From: Chrysomallon squamiferum
Taxonomy: Eukaryota > Mollusca > Gastropoda > Neomphalida > Peltospiridae
Reading direction: 5' to 3'
Assembly: GCA_012295275.1 (NCBI GenBank)
Contig: CM022672.1
Span: 14,497,995-14,522,994, forward strand
DNA: 25,000 bases
A program made the translations under genes and the position numbers. The notes beneath the pieces are model-generated. The model saw only the letters and a list, made by a program, of their open reading frames with translations, did no database searches and was not told where the DNA came from. Of the stretch, positions 1 to 10,260 are shown in pieces (the first letter of the stretch is position 1; each line of letters opens with the position of its first letter).

Positions 1-318
1 AGTGAATGAGTCGTTTGATGGGATATAAAAATGAAAGAATGGGTGAATTGTTGTATATTATATTTATACGTATTATTAAATTCACCCGTTTACTATTCGA
101 AACAAAACAGCTTTCGAGATTATAGAACGTTCTTCTAGGAGTATTTTCGCTTTATTTCTAAACCTGTTATAAATAATGTGCTGTTAATATACTAATTGCC
201 TTGGAAACCATATAATTAATCCGAATAACATAATATTTCCCAACGACAGGTATGATGTGTTTCAATATAGGCATGTAAAAACAAAAAAGTATATATAAAA
301 CAGACAAAAAGGTAATAT
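1..318. other. AT-rich unique DNA, nothing recognised
   Basis: This stretch is AT-rich non-repetitive sequence with stops in all frames. I see no splice-bounded coding segment, RNA gene or regulatory signature in it. Confidence 0.5.
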
Positions 319-398
319 CACACAAACACACAAACACACACACACACAGACACACACACATATACACAGACACACACACACACACACACATATATATA
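319..398. repeat. Imperfect (CA)n microsatellite ending in (TA)n
   Basis: CA dinucleotides interrupted by AAACA, GACA and TATA steps run across this segment and end in a short TA run. On the reverse strand it reads as Val/Cys-rich open frame, which is a compositional artefact. Confidence 0.95.
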
Positions 399-789
399 CT
401 GTTCATTACTGCTTCAAATTTCTCTAAATTTATTGTTGAGTTTTAGTTCTATTAGTTCGAAAAAAGTAAAAAACAAACTTTGTATGTTAGTGTTTACACA
501 GATATTTTCAAAATAACATGGTAAATCCCATCTTCATTGCTCTAATTATCAAATAAAAAAAAGTAAAAAAAACAACATGATGGAAGGAACTTCTGTGGCA
601 TTGGCAAAGTATGTAATAAAATAATTCCGTATTAGGCGATAGGGTGTATTACATCTCACAGCACTATTTTATACATACACGCACGTACGCGCATACACAT
701 AAGCATACTCATCACTGCTGTTAGAATCAACATATTTTAATGTTTCGTTAACCATAATTTGTTATTAATTCATTAGTAACCACCATCGT
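399..789. other. AT-rich unique DNA, nothing recognised
   Basis: This is low-GC sequence with short A runs and a small CGCACGTACGCGCA patch near 680. No gene, RNA or repeat family was recognised. Confidence 0.45.
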
Positions 790-948
790 TCACTACTACT
801 AATACTATTACTACTGCTACTATTGCATCAACTGGCATTATATTGCTGCTAATACTACTAGTACTACTATTCCTATTACAACTACTACTGTTACTTCTAC
901 TATACCTACTACTACCGCTACTGTTACTTCTATTACTGAAACATTTAC

Positions 949-993
<45 letters not shown>
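790..993. repeat. Triplet-rich tract (ACT/ATT), pure (ATT)n at its end
   Basis: Degenerate ACT, ATT and GCT triplets give way to an almost pure ATT run from about 948 to 993. Another weak triplet stretch continues to about 1065. The triplet period keeps frames open without coding. Confidence 0.9.
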
Positions 994-1189
994 GGCTATA
1001 TTATTAAAACAAAAACCGTAACTATTACTTCTTCTAATATTAACATTACTAACACTGCTATTATTATCAGCTTTATTTAAATTGGCAAAACAACATTTTC
1101 ACCATTAATCATACTTATCATCATTCAAGTGGAGAACTACCGATAATTTTATTTTTTTCACCCCTCCTTTTATCCATAAAACATGAAAA

Positions 1190-1500
1190 TACACTGCAGC
1201 TATTCGCACTAGAAATGAACTGCTTTGGCCCCCAGTGCATAAATTACCGCAGACCCTTGTCTGTTACCAAAGGTGAGGTAACTCTATCTACACCAATCAG
1301 TGACGGAGTGGTCTCCTCCCATGATATACCTTTCCCCTGCGAATCCTTCACCACGGGACAAGATTACACGCTACATTAGTGGAGGGGGAGATTGCGCGCC
1401 ACCATGGTGGTCTGTGCACGGCGCTAGCATCTGCAATGGCAACGTGTTCGCGCTGGAAATCCACATGTCAGATGTCAAATCTATCGGTAATTTTTATTAC
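1190..1500. other. GC-richer unique island, function unknown
   Basis: GC content rises sharply here relative to both flanks and simple repeats are absent. The island contains a perfect 12-bp palindrome, CCACCATGGTGG, at 1399-1410. Short overlapping frames exist but none resembles a known protein or has clear splice boundaries. It could be a regulatory element, a fragment of an old mobile element, or a lone exon of an unknown gene. I cannot decide between these from sequence alone. Confidence 0.35.
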
Positions 1501-1539
1501 GAATGTTTTTAATGTGCAAAATATAACGTCGTTGCAGTT

Positions 1540-1753
1540 TTGTTGGTTTTTTTTTTTTTTTTATTTTTTTAAATCAAGAGCTGTAACTTTTTTGGTTCAG
1601 TATATACCTGTGAGGTGGTTTTCACAAGATTATTGCTGGGCGGTAACAAGGATGTTTTTTTTTTTTTTTTTTATTTATTGTTAACAAGTATTTTTTGTAA
1701 GAGGTTATTTTAGAAATTATTATTTTGTTTTTCTATCACCTTGTTGTTGTTTG

Positions 1754-1784
<31 letters not shown>
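1540..1784. repeat. Three long poly(T) tracts
   Basis: T homopolymers of about 15-29 bases occur near 1547-1567, 1656-1673 and 1756-1784. They may be relics of reverse-strand retroposon poly(A) tails, but no element body is recognisable beside them. Confidence 0.85.
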
Positions 1785-2261
1785 GTTAGGGGAGGGGGTT
1801 TTATGACTGTTTCTCTGTAGTTTGCATATTATGACATGAACTTCCACGGGTACCAGTTTACTTCTTATTTAAAGATATTGTCTAGAAAAATCTTTTTGAC
1901 GGCTCATTTGTATTACAATTCTATAACATTAAACGAAAATTAGAGCAACTCAGTTTAGATCTCTCTCTGATCTTTTAATGTTGTTGTTCACGTTGATGCT
2001 TCTGTGGTTGTTGTTGCTGTGTGGTTGTGTATAAACAGAAAAGTAATTGTATCTAAATGTTAGTTAAAGTGTGGATTTAAAGTTTTAGTCAAATGGTTTT
2101 TCTTTATTTATTTATTTTTTCTTCTTTATATTGAAATTCATTTCATTATTAAAGATAGGTTATGACAATTTTCCGCTTTCTTCTTGAATTCTGATCCGCC
2201 TTTTATAATTCCAACAACTATAACGAACAAATATTTTAAGAAAAATAGCTCTGCTGCAACA
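1785..2261. other. AT-rich unique DNA, nothing recognised
   Basis: This is AT-rich intergenic sequence with short TTG and TTTA runs. No feature could be supported. Confidence 0.45.
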
Positions 2262-2271
2262 AACACACATA

Positions 2272-2318
<47 letters not shown>
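2262..2318. repeat. (AC)n microsatellite
   Basis: AC dinucleotides run here, interrupted by two ATAC steps near the 5' end and then pure to the 3' end. Confidence 0.97.
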
Positions 2319-2319
<1 letters not shown>

Positions 2320-2409
2320 TTTTCCCTAAATTTATATTTACGTAATGAAACTATAATTATTTTAATATTAACTCTAAATGTAATAATTATTATTGTTATG
2401 GTTATTATT

Positions 2410-2459
2410 GTAGTTGCTGTTGTTGTTATTGTGTTGTAGTTATTGTCATTGTTATTATG

Positions 2460-2527
<68 letters not shown>

Positions 2528-2546
2528 GAGGAGTGTATTAAATTAT

Positions 2547-2598
<52 letters not shown>
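2410..2598. repeat. Compound microsatellite: TTG/TTA, (ATT)n, then (GA)n
   Basis: TTG-type triplets lead into a pure ATT run at about 2459-2526. After a 22-base unique spacer a pure GA run occupies 2549-2598. The open frame across it (poly-Tyr, then Arg-Glu) is purely repeat-derived. Confidence 0.95.
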
Positions 2599-2601
<3 letters not shown>

Positions 2602-2970
2602 ATTAATACTGAAATGTATTCAGCACAGTTCAAAATTTATTCAGTGTTTGCAATTAAATAAATCATTGCTCTAAAGATTTCTTTTCAAACAAGCTATCAC
2701 ATACAGAAATATAACACTTTACTTAATCGTCCCTTTAAATATAGTACCATTAAATAACTGTTGAAAAGAAGAGGTGATAAAAATGTATTGCTTTTCAAAT
2801 CGTTGTGTTTATTTCGATCAAAACATAACGACTTGCCTAGGATCTTTATAATAGACATGCAAGTGCATTTATCCCTGAGAAAATGCCAGCTTTATATCAA
2901 AACTTGATATCGTTAAATACAGGGTTGGTTTTATTTTATTTTATTTATTTTCTTTCACGTTTTTTCGTGT

Positions 2971-2971
<1 letters not shown>
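2599..2971. other. AT-rich unique DNA, nothing recognised
   Basis: This is non-repetitive AT-rich sequence except for a TTTTA run near 2930. No gene or regulatory block was recognised. Confidence 0.45.
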
Positions 2972-3007
<36 letters not shown>

Positions 3008-3052
3008 CAGTTTTGAAATGATATATATATATATATAGATAGATAGATAGAT
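2972..3052. repeat. Poly(T), then (TA)n and (GATA)n
   Basis: A 36-base T homopolymer (2972-3007) is followed by a short unique piece, a TA run and a short GATA run. Confidence 0.92.
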
Positions 3053-3259
3053 ATAGATATATAATATATGGATCATTACTACTTGAGATTTCTCTAAATA
3101 TACAATTTCAAACTTCTTATTTCTTCACTTTAAACGTAAACACAAACCTTCTTCTTCGTTATATTTTTATCTACTTTCTGGTACAAGTTAATTTATATCA
3201 TTATATATATTTTTTTTTTTTCTCTCTCTCTCTCTCCCTCTTTTTCTCTTTATATCTCC

Positions 3260-3545
3260 CATGATGATCCATAAAATCCGAGATCAGTTTACATTCAGCG
3301 CAAGCAGTTGGACAATAAATCCGCAGGGTTAGCAGTAAAATATCATTTATTTTGACACAAATTGGACAGCTTAGTCTATATTAGATCCTCATGCCTCGGT
3401 TTCTCCCCCGCCCCGTTATAAAGGCGCATTCGAGCGCTTCCTAAAACGTTCCCAGATTCATTGAGTCAGTGAACAGTGAGTTAACGATTTGAATGAATTA
3501 ATTAATGGGTGTTTAAAGTCCCGGCAAAATATTTTAACAGCAGTG
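3260..3545. promoter_or_regulatory. Candidate distal regulatory block
   Basis: After a CT-rich tract the sequence becomes repeat-free and more GC-balanced. It carries a homeodomain-type cluster (GAATTAATTAATGG near 3496), ATTTATTTTGAC, ACAATAAATC and a CCCCCGCCCCG patch. It has no sustained open frame. The contrast with the surrounding microsatellites and its position about 3 kb upstream of the homeobox gene suggest an enhancer. No conservation data were available. Confidence 0.35.
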
Positions 3546-3559
3546 TGTATTAGTTGACA

Positions 3560-3935
3560 GGTTTTATTTATTTATTTGTTTGTTGTTGTTGTTGTAATTA
3601 TTGCTGTTGTTATTATTACTATTATTACTGTTGTTTTAGTTGTTGTTGTTGTTGTTATTATTATTGTTATTATTTTATTGTAGCAGTGGTAATAGCAGAA
3701 GTAGATTTTATTATTGTTTTTGTTGTTACTGTTATTGTTATTGTTGTTTTAGTTGTTGTTATTATTAATATTATTATTATTATGATTATTATTGTAGTGG
3801 TAGTAGTAGCAGTAGCAGAAGTAGATGTTGTTTTTTGTTGTTGTTTTTATTATTATTATTTTTGTATTATTGTAGTTGCAGTAGTAGCAATAGTAGAAGC
3901 AGCTGTACTATATAACTGTTGTCATTATTAAATCA
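3560..3935. repeat. Long imperfect TTR triplet tract (TTG/TTA/GTA)
   Basis: Over 350 bases are built from TTG, TTA, GTA and GCA triplets. The 125-codon open frame across it (poly Cys/Tyr/Val/Ile) is a product of the triplet period, not a gene. Confidence 0.92.
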
Positions 3936-3959
3936 GTCATTATAATATTACTCATGCTA

Positions 3960-4306
3960 TGATTATAACTGAAGATGATTTAATTTCATGATGATTAATG
4001 ATGATGTGATGACTTCTTCGGGTCTATTACGCTACCATGATAATGACGATGATGATGATGTTGGTTACGATGCTACGGAAAACAAAACAGAAATCTGTAA
4101 AAAAAAATTATCTCTCTCTTTCTCTTTTTTTCTCTCTCTCTCTCTGCCTCACCAAATGGCCGCTTCTTTAATATAAATGGAATATTTGCCCCGCGGCGGT
4201 ACCAGTCCTCCTCCTTATTATTATTATTATTATTACTTCTCCACCCACCACCACCACCCAACCCCCTCCCCTCTCTCTCTCTCTTTCTCTCTCTGTCTCT
4301 CTCCGA
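3960..4306. repeat. Patchwork of GAT, CT and TTA simple repeats
   Basis: GAT/GATT triplets lie at about 3975-4065, CT-rich tracts at 4110-4145 and 4270-4305, and a TTA run at 4214-4236. They are separated by short unique pieces, including CCGCGGCGG near 4191. Frames on both strands are low-complexity. Confidence 0.88.
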
Positions 4307-4309
4307 GTG

Positions 4310-4520
4310 TTCATGCAATCATTTCTGGACGAAAGGGTGCTAATCACACGAGACCAGACATCGCTGGAAATGAATAGCTCGGTTTTATCACACAGCTAGT
4401 TGGGCTTCTTAATCGTTGTGCGGCCATTGATTATCGACGTATAATTGAAATCACTCCGTAACGCGGCCAGCGACTGGCAACGGCGCTAAACGGTCGATAG
4501 ACACACACACACACGCGCGA
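4310..4520. promoter_or_regulatory. Candidate regulatory block with homeodomain-like sites
   Basis: This repeat-free, GC-balanced stretch contains GGCCATTGATTATCG (a TGATTAT-type site), CTTAATCG, TAATTGAAAT and GCTAATCAC. It has no plausible exon. Sequence character like this within microsatellite-rich DNA next to a developmental gene is typical of enhancers, so I infer that role at low confidence. Confidence 0.35.
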
Positions 4521-4661
4521 GCGAGCGAGTGACGACGGCAGCCACCGCGTTGATGACGGCTACGACGACGATTGTAGTAGTGGTTTGTGGTGGCTCTTTT
4601 CATGAACAGGCAGGTTTCTCCTGTCTTTGGATTATGACTTTCGCTGTTTTCTCAACACGCA

Positions 4662-4672
4662 CTCACACACAC

Positions 4673-4728
<56 letters not shown>
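4662..4728. repeat. (CA)n microsatellite
   Basis: CA dinucleotides run here with one CGCAC interruption near 4676. A smaller AC/GCGA-rich run lies just upstream at 4501-4528. Confidence 0.97.
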
Positions 4729-4729
<1 letters not shown>

Positions 4730-4900
4730 ATAGCCGTGCTTGGACATGTCGGTGTTAAACAGTGCTGTTTGATTACATATGTGTTTTTTTTATATGTGAT
4801 CTCAGCTTTTGGATACATCACTTCTGATGCTATTATTTTTAAGGATTGAAGAAAAAGGGAGAATTTACAGATTAGAAAAACTAATTGCCAGGCTATAAAA
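4729..4900. other. Short unique segment, nothing recognised
   Basis: This is unique AT-rich sequence between repeats, and no feature could be supported. Confidence 0.4.
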
Positions 4901-5655
4901 AGAATGATAATAATAATAATAATAATAATATATAGTGATGATGGTGATAATGATGATGATAATAAACACTGTGATATATATCATTACCGCTGTTAATGTT
5001 ATTATTGCTATTACTGCTACTACAACAACAAATACGTCAATATTACATCTACTACTTCTACTTCATCATCAGCAACACAACAACAACAACAAAAAACGGT
5101 AATAACAATAAATAAAAAAAGAAGCAAACAAACAAATGAACAAAAAATACAAACAATAAATAAACAAATCAATAAATAAATAAATAAATCAATATAAGAA
5201 CATTTTTATAAGTGAAAAGGGAAGATACTGAAATCATTTAATGTTCCATAATTTCAGAGATTTATTGAGAATGCTTAAACTTCATTAACAATAATAATGA
5301 TACTTGTACTGCTACTACTACTACTACTTCGACCAACACTACTACTACTACTATTGCTACTACTCCTACGACTACTGCTGCTACTACTACTACGATTACT
5401 ACTGCAACTACCACCACGACTACTGCTACTACTCTACTACTGTTGAAGATGATATAACTAAATTAAATAACTTCAACATAATAATTATACTTATACTACT
5501 ACTACTACTACTGTCACTATTACTATGACGATGATAATGATAATGATATAAATAAATAAATAAATTTTTATTTTTGTGTCAAAATGTTACGTAATTACTT
5601 TATTAATTAAAAATGAAATCTGTAGTAATAACAACAACAACAACAACAACAGTGG
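4901..5655. repeat. Mixed simple-repeat field (AAT, ATG, ACT, AAAT, ACA)
   Basis: Successive short arrays are AAT (about 4908-4931), ATG, ACT/ACA (5010-5090), AAAC/AAAT (5105-5190), ACT-rich triplets (5298-5520), AAAT (5550-5565) and ACA (5628-5651). Between them are scraps of AT-rich unique DNA. No coding or RNA feature was found. Confidence 0.88.
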
Positions 5656-5869
5656 CCATATTTTCTTCTCAATACAAAACATTATACACAAAGGTTCACA
5701 TTAACAAAAACAAATAATGAACGTTATAAAGATCGAACGACTGTGTGTCTAAAATACGTTACAACATGTAAACGATTAACAGCTACGTTTTAACCGCTGA
5801 TTTGTGGACGTGAACGCTACAGAAGAAAAAGAGAAAGAAAGAAAAAAAAAAAAAAAAAAAAAAAAAAAA
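5656..5869. other. AT-rich segment ending in a 28-base poly(A) tract
   Basis: Unique sequence is followed by a GAAA-rich stretch and a pure A run at 5842-5869. This could be a retroposon tail, but no element body is recognised upstream. Confidence 0.5.
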
Positions 5870-6725
5870 CTTCGCCACCGGGTGATAATTACGGAGTATT
5901 AGACAGTTAGCGACTCCGAAAAAGCCACGCTGACAGCGATATTCAAATATTTACTTATCTCGGCCTATCATTGGTCATTAATTCTGATGCGGACAATATT
6001 GTAACTTGTCACGGAGAACGTGGAAGCGCGCAATCACAAGCAAACGGTCCTCCGCCTGTAAACGACGAGCCAGCGTCTGAGTCGGCCCGTTAACAATCCC
6101 CAACAGACTCTTAGAGAATTTCAGCTTCATTTAACCTCTAATAGATTTATACCCTGTACGGCATGCCTCGTTCATTTCTTTATTATTGGTCGAATCGTTA
6201 GATTGATTTGTGCAGCGAGACAAATAATTTAAACCAAATTGAAGGGCAGTTGCGATGGAAGTGGCGAAACGAGACGTTAAAAAGCTTCAAGTAGCGATTT
6301 TCCTCACTTAGACGGCTGCCGTAGGTTCGGCTGCATCATGATGTTTGTTATATGCCCAGGAGGTTTGCTGGTCAGACTTGACGTAAAGTGAGATCGTCGA
6401 GCAACTGCAGTTTAGCTTTTTCTCTATCAAGATTCCTATTAATTACCAAAGGGAAGTTCTTACATCACTGCTGCTAATGCCGGCTTGTTGTTTGTTTTTT
6501 TTTTGTTTTTTTTTCAGTTGTTGTTTTTACATATGCATGTATATATATATATATGTGTACATGTGAAAAAAGTGATTACAAAAACGATCGGTTTTAAAGA
6601 GACGGTTCATTATATTTCAACGTGGTTGTGCTTGAACTTGTTTATTTATATATTTTAGTTGAAGGCAACTTTTTACAATTCGATTTTTTGAATTTGTGAA
6701 ACCTGTCTAATTGTAAAGATAAAGG
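5870..6725 (+). promoter_or_regulatory. Likely promoter and 5' leader region of the NK7-like gene
   Basis: From 5870 to about 6480 the DNA is repeat-free and GC-balanced, unlike most flanking sequence, and it ends about 250 bases before the start codon. It holds a reversed CCAAT box (ATTGG at 5970-5974) within CTATCATTGGTCATTAATTC. No convincing TATA box is seen. Two good splice-acceptor-like sites, TTTTTTTTCAG ending at 6517 and TATATTTTAG ending at 6658, could join a 5' non-coding exon to the leader. Transcription start is therefore undetermined. A TA run and T-rich tracts sit at about 6490-6555. Confidence 0.5.
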
Positions 6726-7077
6726 ATGTACAGAAGTATGGACGCCGGTTCGCCATTGTCGTCGTATTCTCTGGCTTTCGCCACCACAGCGATGTACACG
6801 ACGCCACGGACGTGGCACCAACACATCTACCACAAACCGCCGAAGGAGCCGACGTCGTTCTACATCGCTGACATTCTCAGCGACGGCAAATCGTCGAAAG
6901 GATTTCTGTCCCTGAAGAGTGGTACAAGCAGCAGTCCCAGTGGGAAACTGTCAGGATACGAGAGACAAAACGGGGACAGTCCCCCAGCGTCCAGGTCTGG
7001 CCTGGATTCCAAGGATGAGGACTATTCAAAATTCAGAGGGAAACTGGTAATAACCAATTCCCACTCTCCAAATTCAG
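6726..7077 (+). CDS. NK7: NK7-like homeobox protein, coding exon 1 (residues 1-117 and first base of codon 118)
   Basis: This exon encodes the N-terminal region of the predicted transcription factor. The start is chosen because an in-frame TAA at 6720-6722 lies two codons upstream and ATG 6726 has A at -3. A second in-frame ATG at 6738 (residue 5) has A at -3 and G at +4 and could also initiate. Residues 45-51 read FYIADIL, matching the EH1 (TN) consensus F-x-I-x-x-I/L-L used by many NK proteins to recruit Groucho/TLE corepressors. A Ser/Gly/Pro-rich linker follows. The frame ends at donor G|GTATTT with one base left over, and joining this to exon 2 makes a GAT (Asp) codon. The exon is much richer in GC than its flanks. 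That it is coding and belongs to this gene is strong; the exact start is less certain. Confidence 0.88.
6858..6878 (+). other. EH1 (TN) Groucho-recruitment motif
   Basis: Codons 45-51 give F-Y-I-A-D-I-L, with the hydrophobic residues F1, I3, I6 and L7 at the consensus positions. The preceding PTS resembles the context of this motif in other ANTP-class proteins. Corepressor binding is inferred from the motif. Confidence 0.75.
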
Positions 7078-7374
7078 GTATTTATTTATTTCTTTTTTTT
7101 TTTACTTGTATTTAATCAATTTAATAATTTAGTAACATTTTTTTTGTTTAAGTATTTTTTATTTCATGACTAATGGTTGTTCTGTGCCTAACTCATTCAC
7201 TTCCCCCGCCCCCCCATCTCTCTCTTTCACTTTTTATGTCTGTTTGTTTGTCTGTCTGATTCTAACTTTCCTTTATAACTCTCCTCTTCGTATATGTGTG
7301 TATACGTGTATGTGGTTGTTTACGTGTGTACATATGATCCATCATTTATTATTTTTTGTGATACTACTACAAAT

Positions 7375-7468
7375 AATAGTCATCATCATTACCAACATCA
7401 TGACGGTAATAATAATAAAAACAGAATAGTAATAGTATTAGCAGTAGTAATAATAGTAGTACTAGTAA

Positions 7469-7524
<56 letters not shown>

Positions 7525-7545
7525 ATTGTAGTAGTAGTAGTAGCA
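7375..7545. repeat. (TAG/GTA)n triplet tract in intron 1
   Basis: ATC/AAT-type triplets lead into TAG-type triplets. The core at 7468-7524 is a pure GTA run, followed by a few more TAG/CAG units. Open frames here (poly-Val, poly-Thr, poly-Leu) are artefacts. Confidence 0.95.
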
Positions 7546-7559
7546 GCAATAACTGAAGA

Positions 7560-7750
7560 TGCAAAAAAAACCGTTGAAGATAAACGTAAAAGGCCAGAAT
7601 TCACAATTTGTATGTGTGGAGAAACGGATATATATTTTTTTGTTGTTTTTTTGTTGTTGTAATTTTCAAGTTTCTTTTTATTTCAGTACAATATTGTCGC
7701 TACATACTCAGGTGATGCGAATGCATCCTGTTTCTTTTTCTAGCTACAAT
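7560..7750. other. Intronic unique segment, nothing recognised
   Basis: This is AT-rich intron sequence with poly(T)/TTG patches and no supported feature. Confidence 0.4.
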
Positions 7751-8045
7751 TAGCCACTTTTAGAGAAAAATCATAATACACTCACTGAAAATACAAAATT
7801 TATATAATTTACGTTACGGGCAATGTTTAAAAAAGAAGCAATCTTTAAGACTAAATATTACTCAGGCAGTCTGCACGTTGCCTGACTATTCAAGATAAAT
7901 TCTCCGCACACTGAATGCAATGAAAGATCCGTCATTTATTGAGAGCAATTGTTGTGTAAAGGTAAACACGACTAATGACAAGATGCAGGATTATTTAATT
8001 AGGTAATTTATTTTGAAAATCAAACTACCGCAAAAAGCTTTCTGG
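7751..8045. promoter_or_regulatory. Candidate intronic enhancer block
   Basis: Repeat-free sequence here carries a forkhead-type GGTAAACA near 7960, a TTTATTGAG site near 7935, GAGCAATTG near 7943 and TTTAATTAGG near 7993. It also has an inverted pair CAGGCAGTCTGCACGTTGCCTG at about 7863-7884 (CAGGCA...TGCCTG). There is no credible exon. Regulatory function is inferred from composition and motif content only. Confidence 0.38.
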
Positions 8046-8260
8046 TATTTTTATTATTATTATTATTGTTGTTGTAGTATTAGTAGTAGATGATATTGAT
8101 GTTGTTGTTGTTGTTGTTATTATTATTTTTATTATATTAGTTATCATCATCATCATTATTATTTTAGTGCTAGCAGTTGTAGTAGTAGTAGTAATAGTTG
8201 TTGTTGTAGTAGTAGTAGTAGTGGTAGTAGCGATAACAGTAGTAACAGCAGTATAGCAAT
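8046..8260. repeat. TTA/TTG/TAG triplet field in intron 1
   Basis: ATT, GTT, ATC and TAG triplets alternate over about 200 bases, with a short unique interruption near 8165. Confidence 0.9.
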
Positions 8261-8504
8261 TGTTTTAGAACATAATATACATACATACATACATGTATAG
8301 ATGCATACTTACTCACACACACACACATATAATTATATATATATACATATCATTCACACGTAAAAGAAAAGATGTACAATTTTTACAAAACTGTGTTGCT
8401 CTTTCTCTCTCCCAGTCACTTTACGTACTGCTCCAGATTTTCTCCCTGAACAAAAACGTTAAACGAGATAAAGCTATTAAAAACACTCGATCGTTTCGTG
8501 AACA

Positions 8505-8537
8505 GACCAAACCAAACCAAACCAAACCAAACCAACC
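8505..8537. repeat. (ACCAA)n pentanucleotide array
   Basis: About five ACCAA units are followed by two ACCA units. Its unit length differs from the di- and triplet repeats that dominate the window. Confidence 0.9.
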
Positions 8538-8589
8538 AACCAGCGTCTTTTTTCGTTTTGTTTTTTCTCCCACCAATTACGAAATATAA

Positions 8590-9060
8590 GTATCGCATTT
8601 TTTCGTCGAGAACTCTCCTACCTAAAACTTCTGTCATATCGCGAAATCCAACACGCAGATGAAAAATCTCTGTAGCTAATTAACAGCTCAATTAGTCGCC
8701 GTTGACATGTTTATTACGAGGAGTTCGTTAGCGAAACAGCTGTAAGCACAGCGAGTTTTGATTGCCTTATCACCTTTTTTTTTTTTTTTTTTTTTTTTAT
8801 TATTCCCCGGTCTTGGCAGTTATACAGGACCGGCCATTAAAGAAACGTAAGGAGAGGGAGGGGCGGGGGGGGGGGTTAAACTTAATTGCTCGGTGTTAAT
8901 TTCTGAACGTGTCCCAGTACTAATCTGCACTGGTAGTTGTTGCTTAATTGGTATTCATTGTTCGGTTTTGCTGTCGTCGTTTAATTACTGTCGCTGTATT
9001 GTTGTCGTTTCAGTGATTGTTGTGCTCAAGTCATTTAGTCAGTTGGCACGTGACAACAGT
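8590..9060. promoter_or_regulatory. Candidate intronic enhancer with paired homeodomain sites
   Basis: The block is repeat-free except for a T run at 8776-8799 and a G-rich patch near 8860. It contains an inverted pair CTAATT (8676-8681) and AATTAG (8690-8695) separated by 8 bases, then AACAGCTGTAA near 8736, GGCCATTAAAG near 8832 and CTTAATTGC near 8881. TAATT cores are classic ANTP-class homeodomain sites, so autoregulation by this gene's own product is possible. This is inference, as no conservation test was possible. Confidence 0.42.
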
Positions 9061-9279
9061 AAAAGAAAATTACGTGAACAGGCCTTGTTTGTTTTATTTA
9101 TTTTAATTACACATTTGTTGTTGGTTGGGTTTTTTGTTTTTGTCGTGTGTCTGTTTTATTTACGACGGATTTAAATTTTCTGTTTCCTCCTGCGGCATTT
9201 CAGTATTTTCTCGCTCGCTTCTGTCTTCATTTCCTGACTAACAACAGTGAAATTATTATAACGGAGATGAAATGTAATT

Positions 9280-9282
<3 letters not shown>

Positions 9283-9322
<40 letters not shown>

Positions 9323-9467
9323 ATAATCGTATTAATATATAACACCATATCTCTTTCTCTCAGAAACATGCACATACATATAAATAAATTGTCATTAATA
9401 TTATTGTCATCATCATCATTATTAATATCATCGTCATCATCATCTTCTTTATTATTATTATCATTAT

Positions 9468-9500
<33 letters not shown>

Positions 9501-9545
9501 TATTAATATTATTATTATTATTATTATTATTTAATTTTCTTCCTT
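9283..9545. repeat. (TA)n followed by an ATC/ATT triplet field
   Basis: A pure TA run lies at 9283-9314. ATT and ATC triplets run from about 9391 to 9535 after a short unique spacer. A poly(T) tract follows at about 9565-9583. Confidence 0.93.
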
Positions 9546-9583
9546 TAGTTCCCTTCGTAAACAATTTTTTTTTTTTTTTTTTA

Positions 9584-9900
9584 CTATTAATATTTTAATT
9601 TCCAAGCAAATAAACATTTTAATCTTGTCGATTGCATATTGAAGTTTTCTTAAATGTAAGGATTAAAAGAAATGTGTATTAACTATTATTGTAACATTCT
9701 TTCTAGTACGACTGGTGCTATGGGAACAGTGCTAGTCATGTAACATGACTGCAACTATTACAGTTTCTAATTTTTCACTTTGCAACATGATAGACAACAA
9801 CAATATTACAAATAATAACACGGGCACATGATGTGATCGATGTTTTTGTATTAATGGTTATGCTAATAATAAAATTTAAGACAATATCTTCATAAAGTTC
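9584..9900. other. Intronic unique segment, nothing recognised
   Basis: This AT-rich intronic sequence includes the inverted pair GTGCTAGTCATG/CATGACTG near 9729-9750. I see no gene or RNA. Confidence 0.4.
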
Positions 9901-9931
9901 GAAATTAAATAAATAAACACACAAAAACAAA

Positions 9932-9962
<31 letters not shown>

Positions 9963-9965
9963 AAA
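9901..9965. repeat. (AAAT)n tetranucleotide array
   Basis: AAAT units are interrupted by an ACAC/AAAAC piece and become pure from about 9929 to 9962. Confidence 0.93.
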
Positions 9966-10260
9966 TAAAATGAAACAAAATAATAATATATAAATAATAA
10001 ATTGAGCAAAAGAAGAATGAAAAAAAAAAGAAGAAAATAATTTATATTAATACATTTGATATTTTCATCTGCATATTTTATTATTCAAGCAATTCGAACT
10101 ATTAAAACGCTTTGACTGGAGACATATAAAGCTTTGGACACATTTTCTTTCTAACCACTAACATACTAACACAAATAATGACTGTCTTAGGAAAGCATTT
10201 ATATCACAGAGTCGTATGATTATTTGGTTAACTGAATAATTAATAATGTGAATTTTTTTA
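9966..10260. other. Intronic AT-rich segment, nothing recognised
   Basis: Beyond short A-rich runs near 10020, no repeat array, motif cluster or coding potential is visible. Confidence 0.4.

Noticed and set aside
3554-3931. 125-codon Cys/Tyr/Val-rich frame
   Set aside because: It is composed of TTG/TTA/GTA triplets and stays open because of the triplet period.
6738-6740. Second in-frame ATG as the sole start codon
   Set aside because: Its context is better (A at -3, G at +4), but the ATG at 6726 is first, has A at -3 and follows an in-frame stop closely. I kept 6726 and noted the alternative.
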